NCBI RefSeq assembly: GCF_037975245.1
Contig: NC_092567.1
Coordinates: 9,249,214 to 9,299,213, forward strand
Length of the DNA: 50,000 bases
Direction of reading: 5' to 3'
Origin: Apostichopus japonicus
Lineage: Eukaryota > Echinodermata > Holothuroidea > Aspidochirotida > Stichopodidae
The notes beneath the pieces are model-generated. The model saw only the letters and a list, made by a program, of their open reading frames with translations, had not been told where the DNA came from and searched no databases. Position numbers and translations under genes: made by a program. Positions 11,056-20,829 of this stretch are shown one piece after another. Position 1 is the stretch's first letter. Every line of letters begins with the position of its first letter.

Positions 11056-11460
11056 ATGGGGTATGTATATGACCTAAATTCAACAAGTAACCTTCTTAAG
11101 ATTCACAGTTTGTTACCTGTTTATCTTCAAACTGGGTGGGCAAAGGTCGCCCAAAAGATACATGAGAGTAGAGAACCAGAATTTAATGACCTTCTATCGT
11201 ATCTGACAGGTCAAGCTGAAATTTCGTCTAACATGTTTGGTAGGAATATAGGCAAGTCGAGTAGCGTAGTGAGTGACGAGAAACCTCGCGTGAAATCTAA
11301 TTTTATGAAAGGTAGATCTCTTAAGTGTTTTGCCTGTGATGATGATCATAGGATTTTTGACTGTGAGTCGTTCTGCAACATGAGTTACAACCAGCGGCTA
11401 GACATTCTTAGGACAAAGAGGTTGTGTTTTAGGTGTCTTTCCTGGCCATTCGGTGGCTAA
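11056..11460 (+). pseudogene. gag: BEL gag C-terminus with zinc knuckles
   Basis: An open frame of about 134 residues contains LKCFACDDDHRIFDC, a CCHC-like knuckle with the spacing C-2-C-3-H-4-C (residues about 90-103), followed by the start of a second knuckle, LCFRC. The second knuckle is cut by a frameshift near 11443; the missing His and Cys ligands lie in the overlapping next frame, which begins at 11453. This region binds RNA in BEL/Pao elements and links gag to the protease. Confidence 0.85.
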
Positions 11461-11956
11461 ATGTAGAAGGGATACCGTTTGCACGTTTTGTCAGTCTAAC
11501 AAACACAATGATCTACTTCATCATCCACCCAATCAAGAGAATATCTCTGTTATGTCAAACACTGCTGTTTGTGGTAGTAACGTTTTCTTGAGAATTCTGC
11601 CGGTTACAGTGACCGGTAACAATGGTAATCGGGTGCATACCCTGGCTATTTTGGACAGTGGGTCAGACACTACTCTGTGTTCAGAATCCCTTAGGAAGAA
11701 GTTAGGTGTTAAGGGAAAACCGACGTCTTACACGTCTTCGACGGTTAACGGATTCGAACCTAAGATCAGTTCAACATTTGATGTTACTGTTAAAGGGGAG
11801 AATGAAAGTAACGATTTGTCAATAACTGCTCTTTCCGTTTCAAAACTACCCAATAGTGATGATAGTGTCCCCTCTGCTCGAGACCTCAACCGGTGGCAAC
11901 ATTTGAAACTAATTCCCTGGGGGATATCTCAAGATATAATTTTGAGCTACTTATAG
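11453..11956 (+). pseudogene. pol: BEL aspartic protease segment
   Basis: This is the retroviral-type aspartic protease of the BEL polyprotein. The frame begins with the end of the second knuckle and a further cysteine/histidine cluster (CTFCQSNKHNDLLHHPP, residues 10-26) typical of BEL/Pao. The active-site motif LDSGSD follows at residues 67-72 (nt about 11651-11668). The frame closes at 11954. The reverse transcriptase frame overlaps its end in a different frame, so at least one more frameshift separates the two. Its role would be to cut gag and pol into mature proteins. In this copy it is disconnected on both sides. Confidence 0.85.
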
Positions 11957-13095
11957 GGGCGGATGTTCCCGAAGCATTTTGGGTTACGGATGAGAGGCGT
12001 GGTGGAACGGGAGATCCGTATGGAGTAAAAACACCCCTTGGTTGGTCTGTTATGGGTCCTACAGGTTTCAGTGGTCGTAGCGATAGAAAGAACATCCATC
12101 GCATATCTTGTTGCTCGAATGGAGAGATCTTAAGTTTACTTAAAAGTTCTTGGTCTGTAGACGATGCGAGTATTGGTGAAGGTGATTCTGTCCAAGACAA
12201 GAGAGCCAAAGGTATATTAGAATCCACTGCCTCACTTACTAGTGAAGGTCACTACCAGATAGGACTTCTGTGGAAGGACAATTACCATTTCTTGCCTTCC
12301 AACAAACCGTTAGCTGAATCACGTCTACGACACTTAAAACGTAAGCTAATAAGAGACAATGTAATGCGTCAAAAATATACAGAAACCGTAGAAGGTTACA
12401 TTGCGAAAGGTTATGCCGAACGTGTTCAAGGTGAAGGTGAGGCTGGTAATGTTTGGTATCTGCCTCACCATCCAGTTGTTCATCCCCACAAAGACAAGGT
12501 CAGAGTAGGCTATGATTGTGCAGCGAAGTGGAGGGATACTTCATTATACTCGTGTTTATTGAAGGGCCCAGACACGATTAACAGTCTCGTGGGTGTTCTC
12601 CACAGATTTAGGCAGCAGCGAATTGCACTAGTTGCTGACGTAGAGGCAATGTTTCACCAAGTGCAGGTGATAAGCGAAGACCGCGACGTCTTCGGGTTCT
12701 TGTGGTGGCCTGGCGGTAATCTAGAAAGTGAACCGCTCGAATATAGAATGACGGTGCATCTCTTTGGTGCCACGTCAAGTCCAGCTTGCGCCGGCTATGT
12801 GTTACAGCGCACGGCCAGGGACAACGAGTTACATAATCAGGAAATTGTAGGTAAGAAAGCCATTCAGTTCATAAGGAACAACTTCTATGTAGACGATCTT
12901 CTGGCTTCAGTCGATGATCCAACTGTTGCAATAGAAGTTGTGGAACGCCTTAGAAGTATTTTAAGTAAGGGCGGCTTTAGACTCACGAAGTGGGTTAGTA
13001 ACGATCGTGCCGTTCTCCAAAGCATCCCAGAGTCCGAAAGAGCTCCAAATTTACCTAATAGCCTGGAGACTCTTCCAACTGAGCGAACACTGTGA
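11893..13095 (+). pseudogene. pol: BEL reverse transcriptase (Pao type)
   Basis: This is the longest intact part of pol, about 400 residues. It starts in the linker just upstream of the RT and includes VADVEAMFHQVQV (first catalytic Asp region), FGATSSPACAGYVLQ, and the catalytic box YVDD at residues 332-335 (nt 12886-12897). These match the RT/Peptidase_A17-type region of BEL/Pao elements. The frame ends at a TGA (13093-13095), after which the same frame continues, so that stop is a premature nonsense codon and not the natural end. The RT core looks complete, but it could not be made as part of a full polyprotein. Confidence 0.92.
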
Positions 13096-14038
13096 GTGAG
13101 TTGGAATGCCGAAAATGACAATTTCCTATTCAACGTGTCGTTGCCCGACAAACCCTTTACAAGGCGAGGGTTATTGTCCATATCAAGCTCGATCTTTGAC
13201 CCATTGGGTTTTGCTGCTCCCTACGTTGCCATTGCTCGGTGCCTCTTACAAGATATTTGTCGCAAAGGGTCTGATTGGGACAAACCCTTGACGGACGTAG
13301 AACTTGCGACATGGAAGAAGTGGCTTCAAAATGTTCCTCTTCTTTCATCTATGCAGATCCCTCGTTGGCTACAGTTAGATAACGCACAGCGCGTCCAGCT
13401 TCACGTGTTTTGTGACGCATCTCAGAGAGGATATGCTGCAGTAGCATATCTCCGCGTGATAGGTGCTGACAGTGAAGCGAGCTGCTCATTCATTCAAGGA
13501 AAGGCCAAAGTCAGTCCAATGAAGCCCGTCTATTCCTAGGCTCGAATTAATGGGCGCGGTTCTTGTAGTGACGTTGTACACGTCAATCAAACAAGAGATT
13601 AGGTTTGATCTCGATGATGTAATATTTTGGACGGACTCAATGATTGTCCTTGGGTACATTCGCAACGAGGATAAGCGGATTAAAACCTTCGTTGCGAACC
13701 GAGTGTCCAAGATTCATGAGTTGTCCTCTCCAAATCAATGGAGACATGTAGGCTCCAAAGAAAACCCAGCCGATGATGGCTCGAGGGGTACGTATTATTT
13801 GGGAACGTGGCTCTCCGGCCCAAGTTTCCTTTCGAAGAGAGAAAGCGCATGGCCTTCACCGAAACATGATGAAATTGATTTGTCTGGAGACACAGAAATA
13901 GGAAAGTCTGTTGTTCTTAATGTAACTACTTTAGTGAATGATAATTTTTCTGAGCAGTTAATCTCCAGGGGCCTGTTTCACAAAGCACTAAGTCGCGTCT
14001 TAGTGGTCTTAAGACGCATCTTAGTGAATAGGACTTAG
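13096..14038 (+). pseudogene. pol: BEL RNase H region, frameshifted
   Basis: The frame continues in phase from the RT after the TGA at 13093. LHVFCDASQRGYAAVAY near 13400-13450 is the first RNase H Asp motif. The frame stops at TAG 13537-13539. The homologous sequence resumes in another frame from about 13540, with LELMGA-type residues and then IFWTDSMIVLGYI (second catalytic Asp) near 13626-13662 and a QWRHVGSKENPADDGSRG motif. A 3.2-kb Harbinger-type element interrupts it at 13969, so residues after that point in this frame are foreign. Confidence 0.88.
13966..13968. repeat. CAG target-site duplication, left copy
   Basis: CAG precedes GGGCCTGTTTCAC and is repeated at 17190-17192, after GTGAAACAGGCCC. 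BEL pol sequence continues on both sides. Confidence 0.75.
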
Positions 14039-14239
14039 TGCCGGTTTCACAAAGATCACTAAGTCGCGTACAAGACTTAGTCCACTATTCACTAAGTAGC
14101 ATAACAGGACTTAGTCTACGTCTCGTATTGACGAGACTTAGGGACTGATCTTAGTGTATTTTTAGTCATGTGATCGTATTGGCGCCAATTTTAAACCTTC
14201 TAAGTCTGCACAAATTACACTATACACGAACGATATCAA

Positions 14240-15060
14240 CTACAACAATGGATGCTCAGATTGCTCAGGAAGTTCACAGCAGGCTGTAAACTACCTTTTA
14301 CCATGGCTGTGTTAAAGTACTGGCAATTTTGAATTCAAAAAACAAGATTACAATAAAAATTTAACCGAGTTTCATCTCACAAAATGGGTTTATTTGCCTT
14401 TATTCAAAATCACCTGTCAATATGATCAATATTGGGAACTTCAGAGAAACTAATGTAACACATACTTTAAGAAACGACATGTGCTTGTAATGCAACCACA
14501 ATATACAGTTGATCAAGGGAAGAGGGTTCAACTTATGCAATGAGTCGACTACCTTTGCGAGGATAAAGTACAAGTATACCAACATGAATACAAACACAAT
14601 AGTTTTCTGCTAACCCTCAGGGTAAATACTATATATTAACCATAAGGCAAAAGATGGATCAAAAGTACGAATACGCAAAGATTAATTAATCACCAACAAA
14701 AATACAAAGAATTGTGAAAGGAAGTGTTCTAAAAAACCTTTATGGCTTAAAGAGTAGAGCACTCCCTGCTTAACTTTGAAAATATACAAAATATGTGTCT
14801 CCACATTCAAAACCACCTGACCCTTGCACACCTTTCCCCACCCATAACTCCCAGCTATAAGCCCACCCTCCACTGAAAACTTCCCATCCCTACCCTCACC
14901 CAACACCTGTTGAAACTTTAGCCTGAGAAAAAAAATGGTGTTATTATGTGTATATTCAAACAACTTGTTTGATTTTTTTTTAATTTCTAAAGTCAAAATG
15001 AAACAAAACTGTTAGCAAACTGCTTATCCACTAAAGCCTGTGTAAGAGAATGTGTGAAAG
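14240..15060. other. interior of the nested Harbinger-type element, no gene seen
   Basis: AT-rich sequence. Open frames on the minus strand near 14400-15000 lack recognisable motifs. The minus-strand text just below the ribozyme-like motif (15000-15060) resembles a widely dispersed repeat, so a fragment of another element probably lies here. Confidence 0.4.
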
Positions 15061-15067
15061 TAAGTTG

Positions 15068-15106
15068 GCCTGACATTTCGATCCTAGTAGGATCATCTTC
15101 AGAGGC
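15068..15106 (-). ncRNA. hammerhead-ribozyme-like motif (Penelope-type)
   Basis: Read on the minus strand, the order is GCCT, CTGAAGA (fits core CUGANGA), an extra T, a 15-nt hairpin GATCC-TACTA-GGATC, GAAA, TGTC, AGGC. GCCT and AGGC pair as a 4-bp stem I, and A/T with T/G give a minimal loopless stem III, leaving cleavage after the C of TGTC (15072). This is the layout known for the short type I hammerheads in Penelope-like retroelements. The extra T before stem II is a departure, so activity is uncertain. No Penelope reverse transcriptase was seen nearby. Confidence 0.5.
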
Positions 15107-15560
15107 TGAATGACAAGTAACAGTAAAAGAAGGGACAAAACACGAACAGAATACAGACAGGTTAATGAGCAGGGTAAACACAAACGAGATAGATGTAAGA
15201 GGATTAGTAGACAAGGGATGGAGAGAAGAAAGAAACCAACAAGGGGATGAGGAGTGGTAGGAGGAGATAAACTGTAGAGGGACAAAGAGAGGATTAAGGG
15301 GAAAGGGTAGGAATAAACTAGAGAAAGACAAAGAAAGAAGGTGTGGAGAAAAAAGGTGGAAGAGAGCTACTACAAGACGGGGGGGGGGGGGGGACAGGAG
15401 TGGGGAAGAAGAAGAAGAAAGGTTAGTCATGTCCTTCCTGAATGTTGAGCCCATGAGGTTGAATGGTTTGAAGGCATTGCATCCGCGGTCTCTCTCTGGT
15501 GATTCGTACTGTTTGCAGGATCGCTGCTGCCTTCTTCCAGTTTCTGTTGAGTATGATAAA
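15107..15560. other. purine-rich stretch and poly-G tract
   Basis: From 15110 to 15420 the plus strand is strongly A/G-rich, with a G-run at about 15379-15393. The minus-strand open frames here are serine/leucine/proline-rich because of this composition, and I do not treat them as genes. Together with the motif at 15068, this may be a fragment of a Penelope-like or other dispersed retroelement. Confidence 0.4.
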
Positions 15561-15879
15561 GGTTAAACAAATTCAATTCAATTTTCATCCAATAGCACCA
15601 GCACCCAAAAATAAATTAAACCAACACTGCTACATACAACATGATAGCAGAAGGCCTCTCCATAATAAAATATAAATTTTAAACCTGGGCATCCATTAGA
15701 AAACCAAAGGAAAACAGAATTTGTTCAAGATATCACTCAAGAACAGTCATCTGACAACTTTTGAATTCTAAAGTGATATTTTACGGCTGCCGACATGTCA
15801 AATGATATTTTAATAAACAAAAATAGGAATTACTCAGGCTATTGTAAAACCGAGTCTTGCGTAGTGGAATCTCTTAGCT

Positions 15880-16076
15880 GTAGCTGCCAAAAAAAACATA
15901 CAGACAATTTGAATACAAAATGTTTGCTGTGGAATTCACAAACCTTTCCTTCATCTTCTCTTCTTTACTGGACCCCTTCCCTCCAGTGCCAATGAGCAGT
16001 GCCTTGTGAGTGGAGACAAACTCCACCAAAGTCAGTGTTTCCACCTCTGAGAAATCAGGGCACCGTTTCGCTTTTC
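15880..16076 (-). pseudogene. SANT/Myb-like exon of a Harbinger element
   Basis: Harbinger elements encode a second protein with a SANT/Myb-like (trihelix) DNA-binding domain that helps the transposase bind and enter the nucleus. On the minus strand, a TTCCTTTTCAG acceptor precedes position 16076. The following frame reads PDFSEVETLTLVEFVSTHKALL and later SSKEEKMKERFVNST, matching the first and middle helices of that domain. The expected tryptophan-containing third helix is not clear, and no matching start exon was found. It lies inside the 13969-17189 element, where it is the only coding trace. Probably a decayed remnant. Confidence 0.55.
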
Positions 16077-16179
16077 CTGAAAAGGAATATTTGTTTGTGA
16101 AAATTAGGGCAACAAGATACAATGAGTGCTCTTCTGATTTGACCACTAACTGTAACATAAATCTTAGTTATAGTACTAG

Positions 16180-17040
16180 CACAGTGAGTAGCGGTGTCAT
16201 GTTAGTATTATTGTTAATGTCAGGTTAGTTCTATGCAACCTAGGTTAGGTCTAATTTCTTATAGGACTGGCATTCACGTTAAACAACCTACACTGTACTA
16301 GCCTAAAAGAATTCCTGTAAATAGGCTTGGCATATGTGAACATTCATGGCGGCAAAAGATAAGTAGGTCTAGGCTACTAGGCCTACATTGCAGTGACAGT
16401 AGCCCCTTGGGCACTGACACCATCGCCTACCTAAGCCTAGGCCCATAGACTAGCTTCTGGCTTTATAAAGTTGTAGCATGTAGGCTATAGCAGTATAACT
16501 AAGCCTACGTAGGCTAGTATAGTATTGGTAATATTAGTAACTTGAAACATGTAATGATCTACCTTACGACTGTAATGCTAGCCCATACTAGCCTAGCCCT
16601 TGAAGAGGAATGTATTGTGGGTTCTTCGCGATCAGCCTTAGCGGCTTCCTGACTCGGATTCGGAAAGCATAAGCATAGTACTTAGTAGGCCTAGGCCTTA
16701 AACTGATAATTGCTAACACTTGGCCTATGCTTTTGTTACGGTTAAAGTGCTAAAAATGGTTACTAGGCTATTTGGTCCCATTACGTCTGCACTGTAGCTT
16801 ATTAATAACAACGAAGGAGACAACTTTATTTCTCGATAACTGCATGAGAAGTCTCTCCGTCTGTTTGACGTCAACATATTAATATTACATAAGTTTTGGT
16901 CAAATATTGTGATTATTAAAGGCATTTTACTTAGTATTTACCTTTCCCATTCTCGCAATTGTAAAGTTCGTTCGTGCGATGAACTGTTAAAACTTTTCGC
17001 AGTCAAAGGTCACAGCCTCGTCCATGTCAACAAAAATAAA
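16180..17040. other. interior of nested element, AGGCCTA-rich, no gene seen
   Basis: This part is rich in short words such as AGGCCTA, TAGGCC and CTAGCCTA. No open frame with recognisable features. Probably promoter, UTR or filler sequence of the Harbinger-type element. Confidence 0.4.
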
Positions 17041-17192
17041 ATGTACTCATCTTAAGATGCGTCTTAGTGAAGAACAGTTTTGTGAAACCGAGATCCAAAC
17101 AGTACTTTACTAAGACGCATCTTAGTGTAAGTCGAGTCTGCAGAGCACTAAGTCCTGTGTGCGTAAGTCAAGTTTAGTGAAACAGGCCCCAG

Positions 17193-17545
17193 GTTTTCAT
17201 CGTGGACCAAGTTAGTCAAGGTGTTAGCTTGGGTCTTTCGCTTTGTTAATAAGTCTAGAGGTTCATTGGCAGCAAGTGGCATAAATCTGTCTGTATCAGA
17301 AATCGAAGCGAGTGAAACTACCATAATTTCGTGGGTCCAAAAATCGGCGTTTAAATCCTGGCAGCGTGACCAGCGATAATTTAAGCTTAAACCCATTCTT
17401 CTTGGAAATGTACTTAGAGCAGGGGGTCGTCTCGACAATGCTGATTTGGGAAATGACGTTAAGCACCCAATTATCTTACCCCCTAGGGGAGCAGTAGTCA
17501 CACTCATTATTAGATATTATCACTGAGTCGGTAGGTCATAGTGAT
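17193..17545 (+). pseudogene. pol: BEL pol between RNase H and integrase
   Basis: Right of the nested element, BEL coding sequence resumes. In the pol direction the text is clearly retroelement-like, with a region of the kind seen before the integrase zinc finger (a GGRLDNA-like block near 17420-17440). At least two in-frame stops are visible, near 17375 and 17523, so no long frame covers it. Confidence 0.65.
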
Positions 17546-18604
17546 TTGGCCATGACGTTAAGTGCCATTCGGCAGAAGTTTTGGCTACTGAATGGTCGAA
17601 CAGCAATGAAGAGTGTAGTAAGTAAGTGCGTTGTTTGTCGTAAGATCCTTGCACGGCCTTCTTGTCAGGTAATGGCCGCATTGCCTTCGGAGAGAGCCTC
17701 CTCTGACAAACCTCTTTTTAGTTTTGTCGGCGTTGACTATTTTGGGCCATTCGAAGCGAAAAGAGGTCGCTCGACCGTAAAGAGGTTCGGTTGCATTTTT
17801 ACTTGCTTGTCCTCCAGAGCTGTTCATTTGGAAGTTTGTGAATCCCTGGAAGCTGATTTCTTCCTTAATGCTTTCAGACGTTTTGTAGCAAGAAGAGGTC
17901 AGCCAGTTAAGATTTTTAGCGACAACGGTTCTAATTTCCAAGCTGGCGAGAAAGAGTTGAGTAATGCTTTTAAAGCCATGAAAAAAGATGATGTAAAAGC
18001 CTTTTTTCATAGTAAAGGTTGTGAGTGGCACTTTAACCCTCCTACAGCCAGCCATTTCGGAGGAGCATGGGAAAGGCTTATCAGGTCAGTTAGAAGGATT
18101 CTTAGAGACGTCCTGAGGCAGCAAACGGTCACTGATGAAGTTCTTACTACTGTACTAGCTGAGTTTGAATCTATTCTCAACTCAAGACCTCTCACTGACT
18201 TCTCCTCAGATCCAAAAGATGAGGAGCCTCTTACTCCGAACCACCTGCTTTTGATGAGACATGGGCCTGACACCCCAGTTGACGCAGGAGTCTCTTACGG
18301 CCGTAAAAGGTGGCTTCAAGTACAGCACCTTGCTTCTTTGTTTTGGAATAGATGGCGGAAAGAATATCTGCCTCTCCTCCAAAAACGCCATAAGTGGAAT
18401 GTTCCGAAAGAAAATGTTGTCATTGGGGACATAGTTCTTCTCACCGACGAAACAATTCCACGTGGGAAATGGCCTTTAGCTAGAATCATTACAGTTTTCA
18501 AGAGTAGCGATGGGAAAGTAAGAAGTGTTGAAGTTAAGGTTCGTAATAAAATACTCAAAAGACCGATCACGAAATTGTGTATAGTAAAGAGAATGTCTGA
18601 TTAG
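17546..18604 (+). pseudogene. pol: BEL integrase with C-terminal DUF5641-type domain
   Basis: This 352-residue frame carries the end of the H2C2 zinc finger (CVVCRK near residue 28) and the rve catalytic core. Acidic residues are in VGVDYFGPF (near residue 62), IFSDNGSNFQ (near 125) and HFGGAWERLIRSV (Glu near 172), matching the DDE triad. The carboxy end FWNRWRKEYLPLLQKRHKW and GDIVLLTDE is typical of the DUF5641-type tail of BEL/Pao integrases. Integrase inserts the DNA copy into the genome. The core seems intact, but the frame is cut off upstream by a stop near 17523. The natural stop is TAG at 18602-18604, about 100 bp before the 3' LTR. Confidence 0.92.
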
Positions 18605-18700
18605 CCTCATTGTTGATTTTTCTTTGAATATATCTTCCTTTGTCACAGTGTACTAAACTGTTTGATTGGTTGTAAATGTGTGTAAATCCATATGATTTAA

Positions 18701-18709
18701 CAGGGGGAG
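18701..18709 (+). other. BEL polypurine tract
   Basis: CAGGGGGAG directly abuts the start of the 3' LTR. It is the expected plus-strand primer for reverse transcription. Confidence 0.8.
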
Positions 18710-19076
18710 TGTAAACGCGCGATGTGTTGTTTGTGTATTGTTACGAAGTGTGCGTCATGTAAAGTTGCAGTGCTACTGCGCGTGTGGGTGTTTGTGCGAG
18801 TGTGCGTGCGTGCGTGCGTGAGTATGTGTTTGAAATTTGTTGTTTTCGTTGGTTCTGTCTTTACGGTCATGTACCGGTATATGAGTTCAGTCGATATCAA
18901 GAACGTATTGAAGCAAGAAGTGTTTTCCAGTGTTAAACCAAAGATTTTATTTACCAGATTACCAGATAGTTACCAAATATCACAGAAAAATAAACCACGA
19001 ATCGACTCATTACATCTGCGTTGAATAATCTTTGGATTACAGGAATATGGAATTAAGAAATCTTTATTGATTTACA
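18710..19076 (+). repeat. BEL 3' LTR
   Basis: This 367-bp LTR has TGTAAA and TTTACA ends. It matches the 5' LTR with about five substitutions plus a GCGT unit difference in the GT-rich microsatellite, and lacks the 324-bp insert. It is followed directly by the AGCAC target duplication. Confidence 0.95.
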
Positions 19077-19081
19077 AGCAC
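19077..19081. repeat. BEL target-site duplication, right copy (AGCAC)
   Basis: This repeat of 9164-9168 directly follows the 3' LTR and marks the insertion site. Confidence 0.95.
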
Positions 19082-19264
19082 TTCATAGCTAGAGCCAAAG
19101 CTTGTATAGGTTGTTTAGTTGTAGATGGTGTTTCAGAGAAGGTGCCCGTTCCCTAATATTGGGGAAATGAAATAGGGAGCATATTCCGTGGCAGCGCATC
19201 CCATGTTTTTTTGTTTTTTGAGTGATACCGGAGTTTAACCCACAATGAGAACACTGGGTACACG

Positions 19265-19821
19265 CAGGGACGTTGCTAGAGGGGGGGGGGGGGGGTTGTA
19301 ACGACTTGCCCGAAAAATATAACCAAAATTGTTCGCGCGCTACGCGCGCGTTCCACATGTTAATGTGCATGTCATATAGACATGCATCGATTTTTAAATC
19401 GCATGCAAATAACATACAATCATTTCCGTCTTATTACCCTTCCATATTGGTTAGAGTTATTTGGAAGTCGTTACAATATTAATGGTAATAATAATATAAG
19501 TTTAACTACTGAAAAACACATCACAAATTATCTTTCTTTCAGTCGGTGCCTGAAAAATTATCAGCATTTTGCCCGAAATTTCACAAAAATATTTGGTTGG
19601 GGTGGGGGGGGGCTAATAAATTTGTGAAATGAGTGCCAGTGGGTACAAATGTATCAAAAAAAGTTCGGAACAAAAGTGCAGTCGCGAAAGATTGGGTGTC
19701 TGACACTGACCGTATCGTAGACGAGTAGCGCGTGGGTGGCTTCAAAACCCATCCAGTTGGATTTTCAGCCACTACACGCTCCCCCCCCCCTCTCAATCAT
19801 CAGGCCTTAGCTACGTTCCTG
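19265..19821. mobile_element. hAT MITE, 557 bp
   Basis: The ends are CAGGGACGTTGCTAGAGG and, in reverse, CAGGAACGTAGCTAAGG, an imperfect inverted pair. A perfect 8-bp target duplication GGTACACG (19257-19264 and 19822-19829) confirms the hAT superfamily. G-runs and C-runs lie just inside the ends. GACTTGCCCGAAAAATAT is shared with the fragment at 7890. No transposase coding is present; it would depend on a hAT transposase elsewhere. Confidence 0.9.
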
Positions 19822-19829
19822 GGTACACG

Positions 19830-20391
19830 GTGGTTACATAGTACGCTCCGACCAGAATTCACCCGATTACCAGATGCAGATCCACCTAGCGACCGAGGTA
19901 ACTTGCGTGAGGACTCCAACGAACAACCACTGATTTATTTGGATGCCTTCATCACTTTAGCCACCACTCACATGGGACCTATTCTAAGTCTGACGATACA
20001 TGCGCATGTGTGAGGTCCTGAAAACATAATTAAAGTGGATTGTCTTGCCATCCTTGTTTCAAATTTCATAGAAATGTATTCTCGTAGACCTAGCAAAACA
20101 TTTAAACTGACACCCGTTGGAAGTGTGTCACGGGTGGTATTAAAAGTCATTGGTGGTTAAACATGCTGGCGTATGACGACCTTTGGCCAAATTTGCGCTA
20201 AGCTCACTATACGAACTCGGATCTGGGCTGTGCCTAATTAGTTAGTTAGTTAAATTATTAATAATGGCGTATGAGGAAATGCACCAATTTTGTGCTACGG
20301 CTCCCAGGACGGCAAGTCGAGAAACTCACATGCAGTCGCGGCGGATAGCTTCCTTCGCCTATATGTCCGGGGACATTTTGGGACATCGTTC
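19830..20391. other. non-coding stretch, no gene seen
   Basis: Short open frames here lack family features. No repeat structure was recognised except a TTAGTTAGTTAGTTAA run near 20240. Confidence 0.4.
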
Positions 20392-20399
20392 CTACAGGC

Positions 20400-20718
20400 C
20401 AGGGGTGGGCAACTACGGCCCGCGGGCCACATGCGGCCCGCCATTGATTTTTTACATTATCACAAAAACTGAACTAACTGCCTAGAATTTATCTGCACTT
20501 ATGATGCTGTCAGGTAGGTCTATTATCACCATTAATTATCAATTGGACTGTATTGACATTATGTTTTTGTGAATAAAGATTAGTACACACACCTTTTTCT
20601 TGAACGTCCTCGGAAGCAAAGGTTTGAAATCAACAGCAGGTCGTTGGTTAGGTGCGGCCCTGTCAATCTTTCGCTTCTAAAATCTGGCCCATTCATTCAA
20701 AAAGGTAGCCCACCCCTG
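20400..20718. mobile_element. hAT MITE, 319 bp, split from its right target duplication
   Basis: It begins CAGGGGTGGGCAAC and ends with the reverse of it (GCCCACCCCTG), with CGGCCCGCGGGCC-type palindromes near the left end. The left flank CTACAGGC (20392-20399) has no partner directly to the right, because the Harbinger element starts there. The partner CTATAGGC lies at 29203-29210, straight after the Harbinger's right target copy, with one mismatch in eight. The MITE was therefore there first. Confidence 0.88.
20716..20718. repeat. CTG target-site duplication, left copy
   Basis: CTG is the last three bases of the hAT MITE, directly before GGCCCCGTTCC. It is repeated at 29200-29202. Confidence 0.75.
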
Positions 20719-20829
20719 GGCCCCGTTCCACAAAGACTAACTTACGCTTGATCTTAAGATCAAACTTAAGTTCGATTCTCATGCGATTTATCGTAGCGTA
20801 AGTTCGATCGTTAAGTAGGGTTCCACAAA

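Larger units (their letters stand above)
13969..17189. mobile_element. non-autonomous PIF/Harbinger-type element nested in BEL pol
   Basis: The ends are GGGCCTGTTTCAC and GTGAAACAGGCCC, with a 3-bp CAG duplication. The first and last 150 bp carry many copies of CACTAAG/CTTAGTG and AAGACGCATCTTAG in both orientations, the subterminal repeats expected for transposase binding. At 3221 bp it keeps a SANT-like exon on the minus strand but no transposase. The architecture parallels the larger element at 20719-29199, which does carry HARBI1-like sequence. The middle contains a G-run (15380-15394), a purine-rich stretch and a ribozyme-like motif at 15068. Confidence 0.82.
9169..19076 (+). mobile_element. 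BEL/Pao LTR retrotransposon, interrupted by nested elements
   Basis: The element is bounded by two LTRs (9169-9866 and 18710-19076) with TGTAAA/TTTACA ends and a perfect 5-bp duplication, AGCAC. Inside, in order, are gag-like, zinc-knuckle, aspartic protease, reverse transcriptase, RNase H and integrase segments, the BEL/Pao order. After removing two nested insertions with their target duplications, the internal region is about 5.3 kb, normal for the family. There is no envelope-like gene. Outside indels the LTRs differ at about five positions in 360, so the insertion is fairly young. Even so, every coding part carries breaks, and this copy cannot be autonomous. Confidence 0.95.

Noticed and set aside
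14993-15454. 153-codon serine/leucine/proline-rich frame on the minus strand
   Set aside because: It lies over a purine-rich repeat and a G-run with no domain, inside a nested transposon.
17585-18570. Minus-strand frames opposite the integrase
   Set aside because: They are shadows of the integrase frame without their own motifs.
18697-19024. Open frames across the LTR
   Set aside because: The same frames appear in both LTRs and come from the GT-rich microsatellite and non-coding LTR sequence.
9169-19076. Envelope gene that would make BEL an endogenous retrovirus
   Set aside because: Only about 100 bp separates the integrase stop from the 3' LTR, and no env-like frame exists.
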